Shown: piece by piece, positions 20,701 to 28,912 of the stretch
Layout: the number at the start of each line of letters is the position of its first letter
Numbering within the stretch: the first letter of the stretch is position 1
From: Scatophagus argus
Lineage: Eukaryota > Chordata > Actinopteri > Scatophagidae
Assembly: GCF_020382885.2 (NCBI RefSeq)
Contig: NC_058506.1
Coordinates: 23,224,818-23,288,817 of the forward strand
Reading direction: 5' to 3'
Length of the DNA stretch: 64,000 nt
The notes under the pieces: generated by a model
Told to the model about the DNA's origin: nothing
The model's database searches: none
What the model saw: the letters and a program-made list of their open reading frames with translations, nothing else
Position numbers and translations under genes: made by a program

Positions 20701-22760
20701 GCGGAATCATCAGTTTTCTAAGTTAAACATTTAACCTCTTGATGGTCTTACATGAAAAGTTAGAGGGTCACCAAAGTTATTTCAGACATTCATGACCTGA
20801 AATTAATTGTCTGCGGTCACCACATTTTGTGGAAATCCAGCCAACATTTGTTGAGTTATTTATTTGTTCAGACTTTTGTAACAATGGAACAAGATACGTG
20901 TGTGTGAGATCTCACCACTGATGCTGTCTGTGTATTCATAAGGACCGCTCAGGAAGTGTGGCATCGCCATTAGCAGTGAGGCCAGGCAGGCCAGCAGAGC
21001 TCCACCTCCAATGTAGTGTGGCCTGTGAACTCGACTCCCGAAGAAACTCACGAAGACTATGAGCACTGTATTCCCCACCTGGACACACAAACAGAAACTT
21101 TACTTGGTAAAAATTCAGTGAATTTTTCTTTGCTTTAGTAGAATCAGTGTAATTGGAGCCATTTTGAAAAGGTTAATGTTTTCACTTTTGACACTTCAAA
21201 TACATCTTACTGATACTATTGCGCTCAAGTAAAATATTTTTTACAGTATTTAGATTACTGTAAATTTACATAAGTAAATGATCAGAATATTTCCTCCTGT
21301 ACAAAAACATAAATCTACATCTGTATTTCTGAATAGCATTCATCAGTATGCAAACAATCCAGAAGAGATTTTTGGGAAGATGTATGTTTGTCCTAAATTT
21401 TTTAATGTGGTATAGAAAACAGTAAATGTAAAAAAAAAACATTCTCAGCTGTTTTTCATAAACCGCAGAAAGTGTCCTGGACTGACCTCGTTGAAAGCAG
21501 CCAGCAGTCCTGACTTCTGGCTGGAGAGACCGTAGCGTCTCTCTATGGTGGAGATAGAGCTCTTCATGTAGCCTGACACCAACAGCTGTGCCAGCTGCAA
21601 CAAACTGTGGCAGAACACAAAGAACTGCAGGGAGGAGGTCAGAAAGGTGAGCAGAGAGACAGAAGATCAATGACAGTAGCTGTTTCAGTAGCTGAAGGTG
21701 CTTTTCTGTTCTCTTTTTTTAATAGTACTCTGATTAAGTCTTCACCAAATAGCTCATGATTTTAATGATTTTGATTGATGAATCTGAATTCCAATGCAGA
21801 AACAACAAAGACTTGAAAGCACGAGTGACATTAGCTTTTCAGACTCATGACGTCATGACTTGTAGAAAGGAAATGATCGGAACAATACCAGGATGGATTT
21901 GAGGAAGTGGAGTTTGCCCTGAGACAACACAAATCTGCCGAGCTTGAAGCAACAAAGATTACTATTTACTAAAAGCTTGTATCTGTAGCAGTCACAATTG
22001 CATGTGGGGAAAAACATGTGTGGCTAGACTGACTTCAGCTCACCTCCAAACTCTGGAGGGTTTTGTTTGCAGTCAACACACAATCAATCCGTTAATCTGG
22101 AACAATGTGTGATGGGATGCTTGTTCACATTGGTACAGCTAAATCATCAAGTTTATGTGCCGTCTGAACAATCACTGCATATGCATAGGACTGAACCCTT
22201 GTGACACCACTAAAATCATCAGGATGTTGTTTTACAGTCTATATCCCCTCTGGATGTGCTGTTCCTCAAATTAAATCTGGTACATTAACAACAAACACAA
22301 TGAAAATTACACACTGATGGTGCTCCATAATAAAGAATTAAAAAGGAAATAAATGCTGTGGTCTCCCCTTTCCACCAGCAACTACAGCATTTTGAAGGGA
22401 ATCTTCCTTCTGTATTTCTGACCAATGAGAGAGCTGCTTGCTTGGGCATGGCACTTGTTTACAACCTTTGGAAGGCTCTTAAATGTTGCTTTGTGAACAC
22501 AATCAGAACTTGGGGGAAATACGCTATATCAGCTGTGTCAGCCTAGTTAGTAAATCAGGACAAAGAAGTGAGGAGACATAAATCATGAGGGCAACTGAAC
22601 ATCGAAGATAGAAGTAGTTTCAGAAGAGGTTTTTGTTCTTAGTTCAAACACTGGATCTGAAGCTGAGACAAACCTTGATGCTGTTAAAGGGGCTGTGGTG
22701 CCACACAGAAGGTCGTGACCTCACAGGGTCTGCGTTCCTGTTGAGGTCATTCGAACCCAT
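4369..22760 (-). CDS. slco2b1: solute carrier organic anion transporter 2B1 (OATP2B1), 14 coding exons
   Basis: This is a multispan plasma-membrane carrier of the OATP family, which takes up amphipathic organic anions such as steroid sulfates, bile-acid conjugates and thyroid hormones (family knowledge). Coding exons on the minus strand, in order: 22760-22674, 21624-21487, 21078-20916, 20068-19844, 16825-16727, 14013-13883, 11476-11386, 11071-10907, 10744-10555, 10339-10195, 8936-8776, 6805-6741, 6144-6024, 4564-4369. All junctions are AG/GT and all phases agree, giving 1977 nt and 658 residues (human OATP2B1 is about 709). Visible landmarks are the OATP signature [13 protein letters not shown] at residues 246-258, a Kazal-like cysteine loop at about 436-505 with all ten family cysteines, and [14 protein letters not shown] in TM4. 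Paralogue choice rests on remembered 2B1 strings such as [18 protein letters not shown] and GSVIDTTC. I see no defect; the gene looks functional. Confidence 0.93.
5706..5800. repeat. (GATA)n microsatellite with LINE/SINE tail
   Basis: About 60 bp of GATA repeats followed by 'gatactttatttatcccgag' and 'ggaaattcaag'. This is the well-known reverse complement of a fish retroposon 3' end, so the GATA run is probably its tail. The element is oriented on the minus strand. Confidence 0.85.
6024..6144 (-). CDS. slco2b1: slco2b1 coding exon 13 (TM11)
   Basis: 121 bp encoding [20 protein letters not shown], then [20 protein letters not shown]. This matches human AWMPSPVIHGSAIDTTC. The acceptor is 'gcgcgcgaacag', immediately preceded by a TG repeat instead of a normal polypyrimidine tract. 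The donor is GTGAGT. Confidence 0.88.
6155..6179. repeat. (CA)n microsatellite at a splice acceptor
   Basis: A CA run of about 25 bp lies within 11 bases of the acceptor of slco2b1 coding exon 13 (transcript sense: TG run, then gcgcgcgaacag). Confidence 0.95.
6393..6683 (+). mobile_element. tRNA-derived SINE
   Basis: The head looks like an RNA polymerase III promoter: box A-like 'tggcctagaggttggag' near 6404 and box B 'ggttcgattcc' at 6439-6449. The body contains 'ttgagcaaggcacttaacc', seen in several fish SINEs, and the end is an AT-rich tail 'aataaagtaacttaaatt'. The element lies in slco2b1 intron 12 on the opposite strand. The family is not assigned. Confidence 0.85.
6741..6805 (-). CDS. 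slco2b1: slco2b1 coding exon 12 (TM10-TM11 linker)
   Basis: A 65-bp exon encoding [20 protein letters not shown], matching human VKKEDKTLAVGIQFMFLRI. The acceptor is 'tttgctgcag' and the donor GTGAGT. It is too short for open-frame searches and was found by phase and homology. Confidence 0.9.
7190..7470 (+). mobile_element. LINE ORF 3' fragment ([15 protein letters not shown] family)
   Basis: The plus-strand frame from 7199 reads [20 protein letters not shown], then [19 protein letters not shown] and TWERLSVPQ. This is the C-terminal end of an abundant fish non-LTR element; the same family occurs at 27940-28912. It is 5'-truncated and ends near 'gacccagacccagataaacgg'. It lies in intron 11 or 12 territory of slco2b1 (8776 to 6805). 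Confidence 0.85.
7812..8101. mobile_element. palindromic MITE-like element
   Basis: The left end 'agtatacttgaagtttattt' (7812) is matched in inverted orientation at 8080-8101 ('aaataaacttcaagcatact'). The roughly 290-bp interior is rich in 'agtatact' and 'aagtac' motifs in both orientations, so the whole unit could fold into a long hairpin. No transposase and no certain target duplication are seen. The superfamily is unknown. Confidence 0.65.
8776..8936 (-). CDS. slco2b1: slco2b1 coding exon 11 (end of Kazal loop, TM10)
   Basis: 161 bp encoding [20 protein letters not shown] then [15 protein letters not shown], which adds four cysteines to complete the ten-cysteine loop, and TM10 ending [14 protein letters not shown] is a candidate N-glycosylation site at the exon start. 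The acceptor is 'tttctgtag' and the donor GTACAA. Confidence 0.92.
10195..10339 (-). CDS. slco2b1: slco2b1 coding exon 10 (Kazal-like loop, first half)
   Basis: 145 bp encoding the Kazal-like domain of the large extracellular loop: [20 protein letters not shown], then [10 protein letters not shown], giving six cysteines at about residues 436-466. The acceptor 'gtgtttttcag' lies directly beside a CA/TG microsatellite. The donor is GTAAAT. Confidence 0.94.
10347..10364. repeat. short (CA)n tract at a splice acceptor
   Basis: A short CA run lies just upstream (transcript sense) of the acceptor of the Kazal-loop exon. It is the second slco2b1 acceptor built next to a TG/CA tract. Confidence 0.85.
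10555..10744 (-). CDS. slco2b1: slco2b1 coding exon 9 (TM8-TM9)
   Basis: 190 bp encoding [20 protein letters not shown], then TM9 to [18 protein letters not shown]. The acceptor is 'ttcatctcag' and the donor GTATCT. Confidence 0.92.
10907..11071 (-). CDS. slco2b1: slco2b1 coding exon 8 (TM7-TM8 start)
   Basis: 165 bp encoding [20 protein letters not shown] then the [19 protein letters not shown] block, closely parallel to human 2B1 FPRVLLQTLRHPIFLLVVLS. The acceptor is 'tgtgtctcag' and the donor GTGAGA. Confidence 0.93.
11386..11476 (-). CDS. slco2b1: slco2b1 coding exon 7 (variable cytoplasmic linker)
   Basis: 91 bp encoding [19 protein letters not shown] then [11 protein letters not shown], the large intracellular linker between TM6 and TM7. 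It is much shorter than in human 2B1. Assignment rests on phase (0 in, 1 out), the acceptor 'tttgtgcag', the donor GTAAGA and the LSLFQFLK end matching the human IQFIK before FPR. The opposite strand is also open for about 88 codons here; I regard that as a shadow. Confidence 0.8.
11580..13880. other. slco2b1 intron 6, no gene recognised
   Basis: AT-rich intron sequence of about 2.4 kb between coding exons 6 and 7. I found no transposon ends, no RNA gene and no exon-like stretch on either strand. Confidence 0.5.
13883..14013 (-). CDS. slco2b1: slco2b1 coding exon 6 (OATP signature, TM6)
   Basis: 131 bp. It carries [16 protein letters not shown], which fits the OATP superfamily signature D-x-R-W-[IV]-GAWW-x-G-[FL]-L, then TM6 and [10 protein letters not shown]. 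The acceptor is 'attgttccag' and the donor GTGAGT, ending in phase 0. Confidence 0.93.
15055..16091 (+). mobile_element. degenerate hAT DNA transposon with 8-bp target duplication
   Basis: The left end 'gaggccggctctatgcagg' and the right end (complement 'caggactggttctaggcagg') form hAT-like inverted repeats. Identical 8-mers 'ctgctact' flank it at 15047-15054 and 16092-16099. Inside, the plus frame at about 15788-15860 reads [18 protein letters not shown], the TTF-type zinc-finger block at the start of ZMYM-like hAT transposases. The rest of the transposase is missing or decayed. The element sits in a CTA/CTG repeat in slco2b1 intron 5, so part of the duplication match could be chance. Confidence 0.8.
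16727..16825 (-). CDS. slco2b1: slco2b1 coding exon 5 (TM5)
   Basis: 99 bp completing the [20 protein letters not shown] helix and [13 protein letters not shown]. The acceptor is 'gattttcag' and the donor GTGAGG. The flanking introns (about 3.0 and 2.7 kb) are the largest between coding exons and are expanded by DNA transposons. Confidence 0.92.
17639..17652. repeat. short (TTA)n run
   Basis: A trinucleotide run of about 14 bp within slco2b1 intron 4. Minor. Confidence 0.7.
18550..19140 (+). mobile_element. Tc1-like transposase relic
   Basis: Plus-strand fragments match fish Tc1 transposase: [11 protein letters not shown] near 18575, [20 protein letters not shown] at about 18690-18750, and the catalytic-glutamate block [11 protein letters not shown] near 18890-18920, followed by IKQELKNF. 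The pieces lie in different frames, and the end of the ORF and the inverted repeats are not recognisable. It is old and inactive. It lies in slco2b1 intron 4. Confidence 0.8.
19177..19379. mobile_element. hAT MITE with perfect target duplication
   Basis: The 203-bp element begins 'caggcatgtcaaattggtcc' and ends 'ggaccagtttgacatgcctg', near-perfect inverted repeats of about 45 bp. Identical 8-bp duplications 'gtttagag' lie at 19169-19176 and 19380-19387. It has no coding capacity. It lies in slco2b1 intron 4. Confidence 0.93.
19844..20068 (-). CDS. slco2b1: slco2b1 coding exon 4 (loop 2 and TM4)
   Basis: 225 bp, residues 130-205. It encodes an extracellular loop with candidate N-glycosylation sites (NSS, NQS) and two cysteines, then TM4 with [20 protein letters not shown], close to the family consensus. 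The acceptor is 'ttcccaacag' and the donor GTACGC. Confidence 0.92.
20150..20350 (-). mobile_element. LINE 3' tail (minus strand)
   Basis: The plus strand shows 'cagaatcacatttatttacc', 'aaggaatttgactccgg' and 'ctctcctgtgcaccatacaa', then an ATA-rich tract. This is the reverse complement of a common fish LINE 3' end ('ggtaaataaatgtgattctg'). A (TAA)n run at 20262-20279 is included. No coding part is present. Confidence 0.75.
20745..20880 (+). repeat. dispersed fish repeat, copy 2
   Basis: The core 'aaaagttagagggtcacc' at 20755 is followed by 'aaagttatt' and 'ccacattttgtggaaatcc', then 'atttgttgagttattt'. It belongs to the same family as 3503-3700 and 30590-30700. Confidence 0.65.
20916..21078 (-). 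CDS. slco2b1: slco2b1 coding exon 3 (TM2-TM3)
   Basis: Residues 76-130. It begins [20 protein letters not shown], the highly conserved TM2/loop block of OATPs, and continues through TM3 to [15 protein letters not shown]. The acceptor is 'tgtgtccag' and the donor GTGAGA, ending in phase 1. Confidence 0.92.
21487..21624 (-). CDS. slco2b1: slco2b1 coding exon 2 (TM1)
   Basis: Forty-six codons, phase 0 on both sides, residues 30-75. The exon encodes TM1 and the first loop: [20 protein letters not shown], then [19 protein letters not shown], then LLAAFNE. The acceptor is 'ccctgcag' and the donor GTCAGT. Confidence 0.92.
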
Positions 22761-22801
22761 AGTTAAATTTTCACCACACCAACTGAAGAACCGAAGAACA
22801 C
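22674..22801 (-). CDS. slco2b1: slco2b1 exon with start codon
   Basis: The acceptor is 'cactctacag' ending at 22802. The ATG at 22760-22758 opens a 29-residue N-terminus, [15 protein letters not shown] then [14 protein letters not shown]. This mirrors the human 2B1 start (MGTEN... RPSVFHNIK), which is why I choose this start. The donor is GTTTGT, a weak but legal site, and the exon ends in phase 0 directly before TM1. No longer in-frame N-terminus is available in this exon. Confidence 0.85.
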
Positions 22802-25180
22802 CTGTAGAGTGCAAATGGTCAAAGATAAACCCACACTGATCTATCTGTCAAACCACTCAGCACAAACAAAACATATACTCATCATGTGACTTCCTGTAAC
22901 TTTTAACTTTTAAGAACTAAATGTTGACCAAAAACACGTTGAGTTTCTGCTTGTTTTAATTACTTGTGAAACAAAATGTTTTGCTAAAAATGAAATGTTT
23001 TGTTAAAAGTGTGAAGGTGTTGTATGTTCACACAGCATCAATTAAATTGGACACATCTGAAAATAGATGTAGGGATGGACTGGACTGAGCTCATCACTGC
23101 TCTTTATTTTATTTTTTTAGGGTTTAAGTCTAATGCAATTTATTCTTCCAGCTTGTCTGAAATGAACAGACAGGAAGGCTTGGAAGCTTTTACTGTGAAG
23201 GACAGGAGGAGCAGAATAATAACAGGAAGGGAATATATAAAAAATATTTAGAAAATGTTTTAATAATATAAATTATTCATTTTCATTACCTACACTTAAT
23301 TTAATTATACACAAGTAAACATTTTCTTCATATCCGACAGTTTTTTGATCTCAAAAACAGTGTGTAATAGAAGTAAGAGGGACATGGAAGAAACAACGGA
23401 AGAAAACAATAAAAGAGAAAGAGGTGGGAGTCGGCCTCAGAGGAGCAGGAAGGAAGAAGTTCTAATCAGCAGAGGAATGTCAGCAGAGTGAAAGTCAGCT
23501 TCTGATTCAGTAAGGTCATTTTATCATTTCATCTAAACCCAAACACAAAAAACTCCTAGTCACCAAACAACCGAGGACCAGAGCTGAACAATAAAAGCTT
23601 AAGAACCTCGGACATACCTCATAATGACAAGAATTTCCCTCCAGGGTTAAATAAAGGAATTCTGATTCTGATTCTGATAGGTCACAAACGACAACAACAA
23701 TAACAGTTTACTAACCCTTTCCATTACCTAACCCTAAAACGACTCCAAAACACACAGCGGACAAAACAAACTAGACAACCATTTTCAAACCACTACAAGT
23801 TGTTGAAAAGACTAATGAGCAATCATGACCAAACTACATATTTTATAGTTAAACATGCTATATATTTCATTAATTCTTCAGTTTTGTTTATTTTTATGTC
23901 TACATGCCAGCAACAGCTGTGAATGGACCTTTGGGATTCAGAGGTAGCTGAGTATGAAGGCAAACATTTAGATTTTCCAGTCAATCTGCGTTCCAGCCCT
24001 TGCTTATAAACTCTGCGTAGTGAGTGAAAGAATGAGGCCATGATATAAGCAGCTGTAAATGAGTTTCCTTTAAAGGGCTCAGAGATGTTGAATGATGCTG
24101 AATGGAGCTGGTTCAGCTGGTTCACTTCAGGATCTACCGAGAGAGGCTAGAAAACCCTGCTGAGCGCACTGCCATGTTAAAGGAAATGTGTGGGTGGTTG
24201 GATGTGTAAGCTGATTTAAGGTCATCATCATTGGTAAAGTGTGTGTTCTAGAGGAGTAATGAAGAAGTCAGCTGTCAGTGAAGAGAGGATGAAGTGTTGT
24301 TGGTGACTCCTTTCTGATGCTCTGAAGGATGTGGGGAGGAGGAGGCGCTGTTGTTGTTTGGCTTCTGGCATGGCTCTGTGAATGGTGGTGTCACCTGTTT
24401 AAGATTAAATTTCCTACTTGTTCCTCAGAAGATGAATCCTACTGACTTTAGCGACAATCACACACTCACAGTGACATCAACAAGTTGATTGGTAAAATCT
24501 CAACCACCACTGAATGGATGAACAAAATTTGGTTCCATGTGGTTCATGAAGACCTACTGAGTGAATGTTTCAAAGTTATTTCCCCTAAAAACAAAAAAAC
24601 AAAAAAATCTTCAGATTTAATGGCTGCTTCAAAGTCTGATACTGGGTGAGAGCACAAAATGTCCAACTGCAATCCCGTTGTTGCACTGCTGTGCAAAATC
24701 CATTTACCAGAAACATTCATTTTATGCTGAAACATACAATTTTCTCAATTACCTTATTTTGTGTAGATCATAGAGGCATCGACATTAAAGTCAGACTGTT
24801 TCACATTTATGAACTTTGTAGCTGCTTTAACTGAAATGCCACACAATTTTAGTTTAGGGAAGCAAAAGTATAAAAGTACATAAAATGGAAATGATCAAGT
24901 TCAGTACAAGAACCTAAAAACTGTCATGAAGTACTTTAGTGAATGTACTTGATAATGTGTCGATGTCTGCAAAAAATAACACAGCAGCAGCTTTCATTTG
25001 TCAATCGGAGCAGCAGAACTGTCATTAAATCAGCTTGCTTTTCTCTTTGACTTTTGTTAGGAAACTGAACCAGACTTGCTCTTACAAACCAACTGCAACA
25101 AATCGGATGAATCCCATTAGTCCCATTTTGAAGGCTGAAAGGTCCCACTCAGAAGAAACAAAAGATTCATTCTGACTCAC
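22802..25180. other. upstream slco2b1 intron or 5' flank
   Basis: Mostly unassigned AT-rich DNA. It contains a retroposon tail at 23632-23680 ('aagaatttccctccagggtt' then 'ggaattctgattctg') and a decayed piece of the CAGTGGTGG-type hAT MITE family at about 24863-24956 ('aaagtacataaaatgg', 'gaatgtacttga'). No further coding exon is seen. Confidence 0.5.
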
Positions 25181-25300
25181 AGTGAAGGCAGCGGGTCGCC
25201 TCAGTTTCTCAGATTTTTCTCTCGTGATTACCAAACCATTTGTCCAACTCTGCTGCTCCACAGCCCAGGCAGGAAGGAGGAACTGGAATTTGAACCCTGT
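25181..25300 (-). other. slco2b1: candidate slco2b1 5' noncoding exon
   Basis: A strong donor (CACT|GTGAGT) on the minus strand at 25181/25180 would pair with the acceptor at 22802 ahead of the start-codon exon. The upstream DNA at 25310-25380 is purine-rich on the plus strand. I see no TATA box or CpG island. The 5' end of this exon is undefined; transcript data would decide. Confidence 0.35.
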
Positions 25301-25399
25301 GTGTTGAAGGCAGGACTGAGAAAAAGGAAAAGAAGGGGGAGGAGGAAGAGGAGAAGGAAGAGGAGGTTAAGTTTTCAGACCCGCATGTATAATCATACA

Positions 25400-26420
25400 G
25401 CATGAAAACAGAACAGGTTTTACTTTCTTATAAAAACACATTAAATCTATATGAGGAAGTTTGAATTTTCTTTACACACAAACATTTTGCTTCTTTATTT
25501 TATACACTTTAGTGTGAAACAATGTTTTGTTTTTGTTTTTTTTAATGGCCTGCATTTTTTTAACTAGTCTATAAATATACTGTAATCTATTATCTAAGTG
25601 GATTTGTGGACATCAGAGATGATTATAGCTGCTGGATATAACTAGTAGCCATTGTGAGAAATAAAAATAAATGATCAAAAATAAATTACAAACATGTTTT
25701 TCACTTGGCAGAAAACTTTGGGGTGTCTGTAAATAAGAAACATATGATGGAAAAAGATTTGTGGCATACATCGAGTTTTGTTTGTGGATGAAACATTTGA
25801 GTCAAAACTCTTTTGTAAAACCTAAAAATCACAAATGAAAATTACAATTGGTCTAAGAAAACAATTATTACATTATTTCCAATTTAACAAGCAATAAAAT
25901 AAAATGGTGAAAAATGCACAATTTCAAATTCTTCATTTTTTTGTCTCTTTAATTCTGTCTCCTTAAATTTATAATCAAATAAAACTGTAAATATTCAACT
26001 GCTGCTTAATTTTCTTTTTGGTAGCCTAACTGCTTAATGGACAAATCTGGTGATCATACTAAACATCGGTAATCAGTGACATAACCCTGAGATGAGGAGG
26101 GAAGCAGAGTGATGTCATCTTGTATGGTCACATGACAGCAGCTGGAGTGAACATGTGTTTCATTTGATGTGTGACCTGCAGGTGGAGCTAAAGCCAAACT
26201 AAAGGTCCTGTGCACCCACCACTTAAATTGATCAGTGGTGAAAAGTACTGATAAAATGCCGTGCTGTCCTTTCGACTGGCACATTTTCATAAACATGTGA
26301 CGTTACTCTCTGTAACTTCAGCTCTGCTAAACACAAATATGAAACATGTAGGGCAGCTCGTGAAGGCTCCTGAGGGCCCAGCATCAGGTATCATTGTTAT
26401 TTACCCCAGATTTGTATGCC
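25400..26420. other. no gene recognised
   Basis: AT-rich spacer upstream of slco2b1. Open frames are short and show no motif. No clear transposon ends are visible. Confidence 0.5.
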
Positions 26421-26423
26421 ATC

Positions 26424-26480
26424 ATCCCTCCTTGAGCCGCCACCTTAATGTGGTGGAGGGATTTGAGCACCTGAATACAT
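26424..26480 (+). mobile_element. 5' piece of a second LINE, left of the L2-like insertion
   Basis: 'ccctccttgagccgccacc' and 'gtggtggagggatttgagc' match the leader of an abundant fish non-LTR element. The related coding part reappears at 27940, so the L2-like element between them may be inserted into it. Confidence 0.5.
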
Positions 26481-26483
26481 ACA

Positions 26484-27938
26484 AATCCAAGATGGCGGCA
26501 TGTCTAGTAGTCTCTGAGTGTCTCTCTCAGTGTCTCTCTGAGTTAACTCGTTTTTAATGGAATTTACTGAACTCACAAAGTGGCACTCTGTTTCTACTGA
26601 AACCACTCCACAATTTTTAGCGGAACCATGGACTTTTAAAGAGTCTAATGACTTTTAAAAGCATACCATCACTGCTGGGTACAAACAAAATTCATTGGAT
26701 GAGATTAAAAAACAATGCTTTGTGTTTCAGGGACATTCATAGTGGCACTGATTCCAATACTGTTAGGCCTTGAACCCCTGGGTAGATGTCTCCTGGGTAT
26801 TATCTAAACTTCAAAGTGTTTTTTCTTTACACAATCTCACTCTTTCGCCTGGTCAAAAGAACTGCCTGGCCTTGACATATAAATATAGTGATTCAAAACG
26901 TATTGTGAAACAAAGACTGCTGATTGTCCTACTATTACTTATATCTGGAAATGTACACCCAAACCCTGGACCTGAACTGCAATACACCCAGACCCCAGGA
27001 GACTTTAAATCTATGTCTGGTCTCAAAGTTATTCATCTTAATGTGTGGAGTTTACTACCTAAAATGGACATGACAGACATTACAGACATTAAATCAACAG
27101 ACGCAGACATTATGATAATCTCTGAAACATGGCTGACAAAGTCTATTTCAAACGATGATGTTGACATAAATGGATACAAGATTTATCGTACTGACAGACC
27201 AAAAAAAGATGGTGAGGGGGATGGGCCTCTCACTGCCTCTCACTGTTGTCAATAGTTCACTCACTAGTTATGCTGCTATAGACTTAGACTGCCGGGGGTC
27301 CTCCCATGACACACTGAGTTCTTTCTTCCTCTCCCTTTCCTTCTGCACACATTTATGTCCCATTAATGTATATCACTAACCCAACTTCTTCCCTGGAGTC
27401 CTTGTGCTTTCTCGTCTCTCAGGTTCTCATGGATCGTGATTGGATCTCCTGCTGTGCTCCTGCTCGAAACTCACTGCGATTACTACTGTTTAGTCATAAT
27501 TTATTCTAATTCTGTTACTACTCTGTACAGCTACTACCATTATTACTGTTACTAATATTGTTATCTCCTGTATACTTCATGATCATTATCTACAGTTCCA
27601 GTGTTTCTAGTATTATTATTGCTGCTATGCATCTCTGCTTGTGTGCGCCCCCCCCCACTCTCTCCTTGTCTGTCTGTCTCTCTCTCTCTCTCTCAACCCA
27701 ACCGGTCAAGGCAGATGGCCGCCCATCTTGAGTCGGGGTCTCCTCTGAGGTTTCTGCCTTCCAAAAGGCAGTTTTTCCTCGTCACTGTCGCCAAGTGCTT
27801 GCTCAAGGGGGAATGTTGGGCTCTCTGTATTACAGTTTAATTAAAGAGTTTTGTCTAGACCTGCTCTAATTGGAAAATGTCATGAGATAACTTTTGTTGT
27901 GAATTGGGGCTACGTAAATAAAATGAATTGAATTGAAA
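26484..27938 (+). mobile_element. L2-like LINE, internally deleted
   Basis: The plus frame 26770-27255 begins ORF2: a leucine-rich segment, then LLLLISGNVHPNPGP, then the endonuclease start LKVIHLNVWSLLPKMD and DADIMIISETWL. The frame ends abruptly and most endonuclease and all reverse transcriptase sequence is absent. The 3' UTR follows: 'gaggtttctgccttccaaa', 'ggcagtttttcctcgtcact', then 'gctacgtaaataaaatgaat' and a (GAATT)n tail at about 27938. A CT-rich run lies at 27647-27693. Confidence 0.85.
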
Positions 27939-28912
27939 AAATTGTCTCGGCCTATGGGGCTGAGCTGTCAACTGATCACCACCTGGTGGTGAGCTGGATC
28001 CGCTGGAGGAGAAGGAAGCCGGACAGACTTGGAACGACTTGGAATGTGTTTTGTGGACTTGGAGAAGGCATTTGACATGCATGAGTGTCTGCATTGCCGG
28101 CAGTAAGTCAGACCTGTTCCTAGTGCATGTTGGCCTCCGGCAGGGCTGCTCTTTGTCACTGGTCCTGTTCATTATTTTTATGGACCGGATTTCTAGGCGC
28201 AGCCAGGGGCCTGAGGGTGTCTGGTTTGGGAACTACAGGATTTTATCTCTTCTTTTTGCAGATGATGTTGTCCTGTTGTCTTCTTCAAGCCAGGACCTTC
28301 AGCATGCACTGGGGCGGTTTACAGTAGAGTGTGAAGCAGCTGTGATGAGAATCAGCACCTCCAAATCCGAGGCCATGGTTCTCGACCAGATAAAGGTGGT
28401 CTGCCCCCTCCACGTTGGAGGAGAGTTCCTGCCTCAAGTGGAGAAGTTTAATTATATCTGGGTCTTGTTCACAAGTGAGGGAAGATGGGAGCGTGAGATT
28501 GACAGGCGGATCGGTGCAGCGACAGCAGTAATGCGGTGGTTGTATTGGTCCGTCATGGTACAGAGGGAGCTGAGCCGTAAGGTGAAGGTCTCAATTTATC
28601 AGTCAATCTAACGTTCCTACCCTCACCTATGGTCATGAACTTTGGGTCATGACTGAAAGAAGGAGATCTTGGATACAAGCGGCTGAAATGAGCTTCCTCC
28701 ACAGGGTGGTGGGGCACCACCTTAGGGATAGGGTGACCCCAAGGACACGCTGGAGGGACTATGTCACTCAGCTGGCCTGGGAACGCCTTGGGGTCCACCC
28801 GAAAGAGCTGGAGGAAGTGTCTGGGGAGAGGGGAAGTCTGTGCATCCCTGCTCAAGCTGCTGCCCCCATGACCCGGTTCCGGATTAAGCGGAAGAAAATG
28901 GATGGATGGATG
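27939..28912 (+). mobile_element. LINE reverse transcriptase fragment (RTRWRDY family)
   Basis: The plus frame 28039-28611 carries reverse transcriptase motifs: LRQGCSLSLVLFIIFMDRIS, then the catalytic LLFADDVVLLSSS and STSKSEAMVL. After a stop, [33 protein letters not shown] and a (GGAT)n tail 'gatggatggatggatt' follow. The upstream polymerase part is missing and the ORF has at least one stop and internal deletions. It is the same family as 7190-7470. Confidence 0.88.

Noticed and set aside
22020-22080. Possible slco2b1 first coding exon with donor 'ggag|gtgagc' on the minus strand
   Set aside because: The frame and phase do not fit TM1, and the exon at 22801-22674 has both the right phase and the expected RPSV...NSIK sequence.
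25209-25403. A protein-coding start for slco2b1 near 25.2 kb
   Set aside because: An open minus frame exists, but its phase and sequence do not match the family N-terminus. The strong donor there suits a noncoding exon better.
27855-28172. Minus-strand frames opposite the LINE at 27939-28912
   Set aside because: They are opposite a recognisable reverse transcriptase and have no domain of their own.
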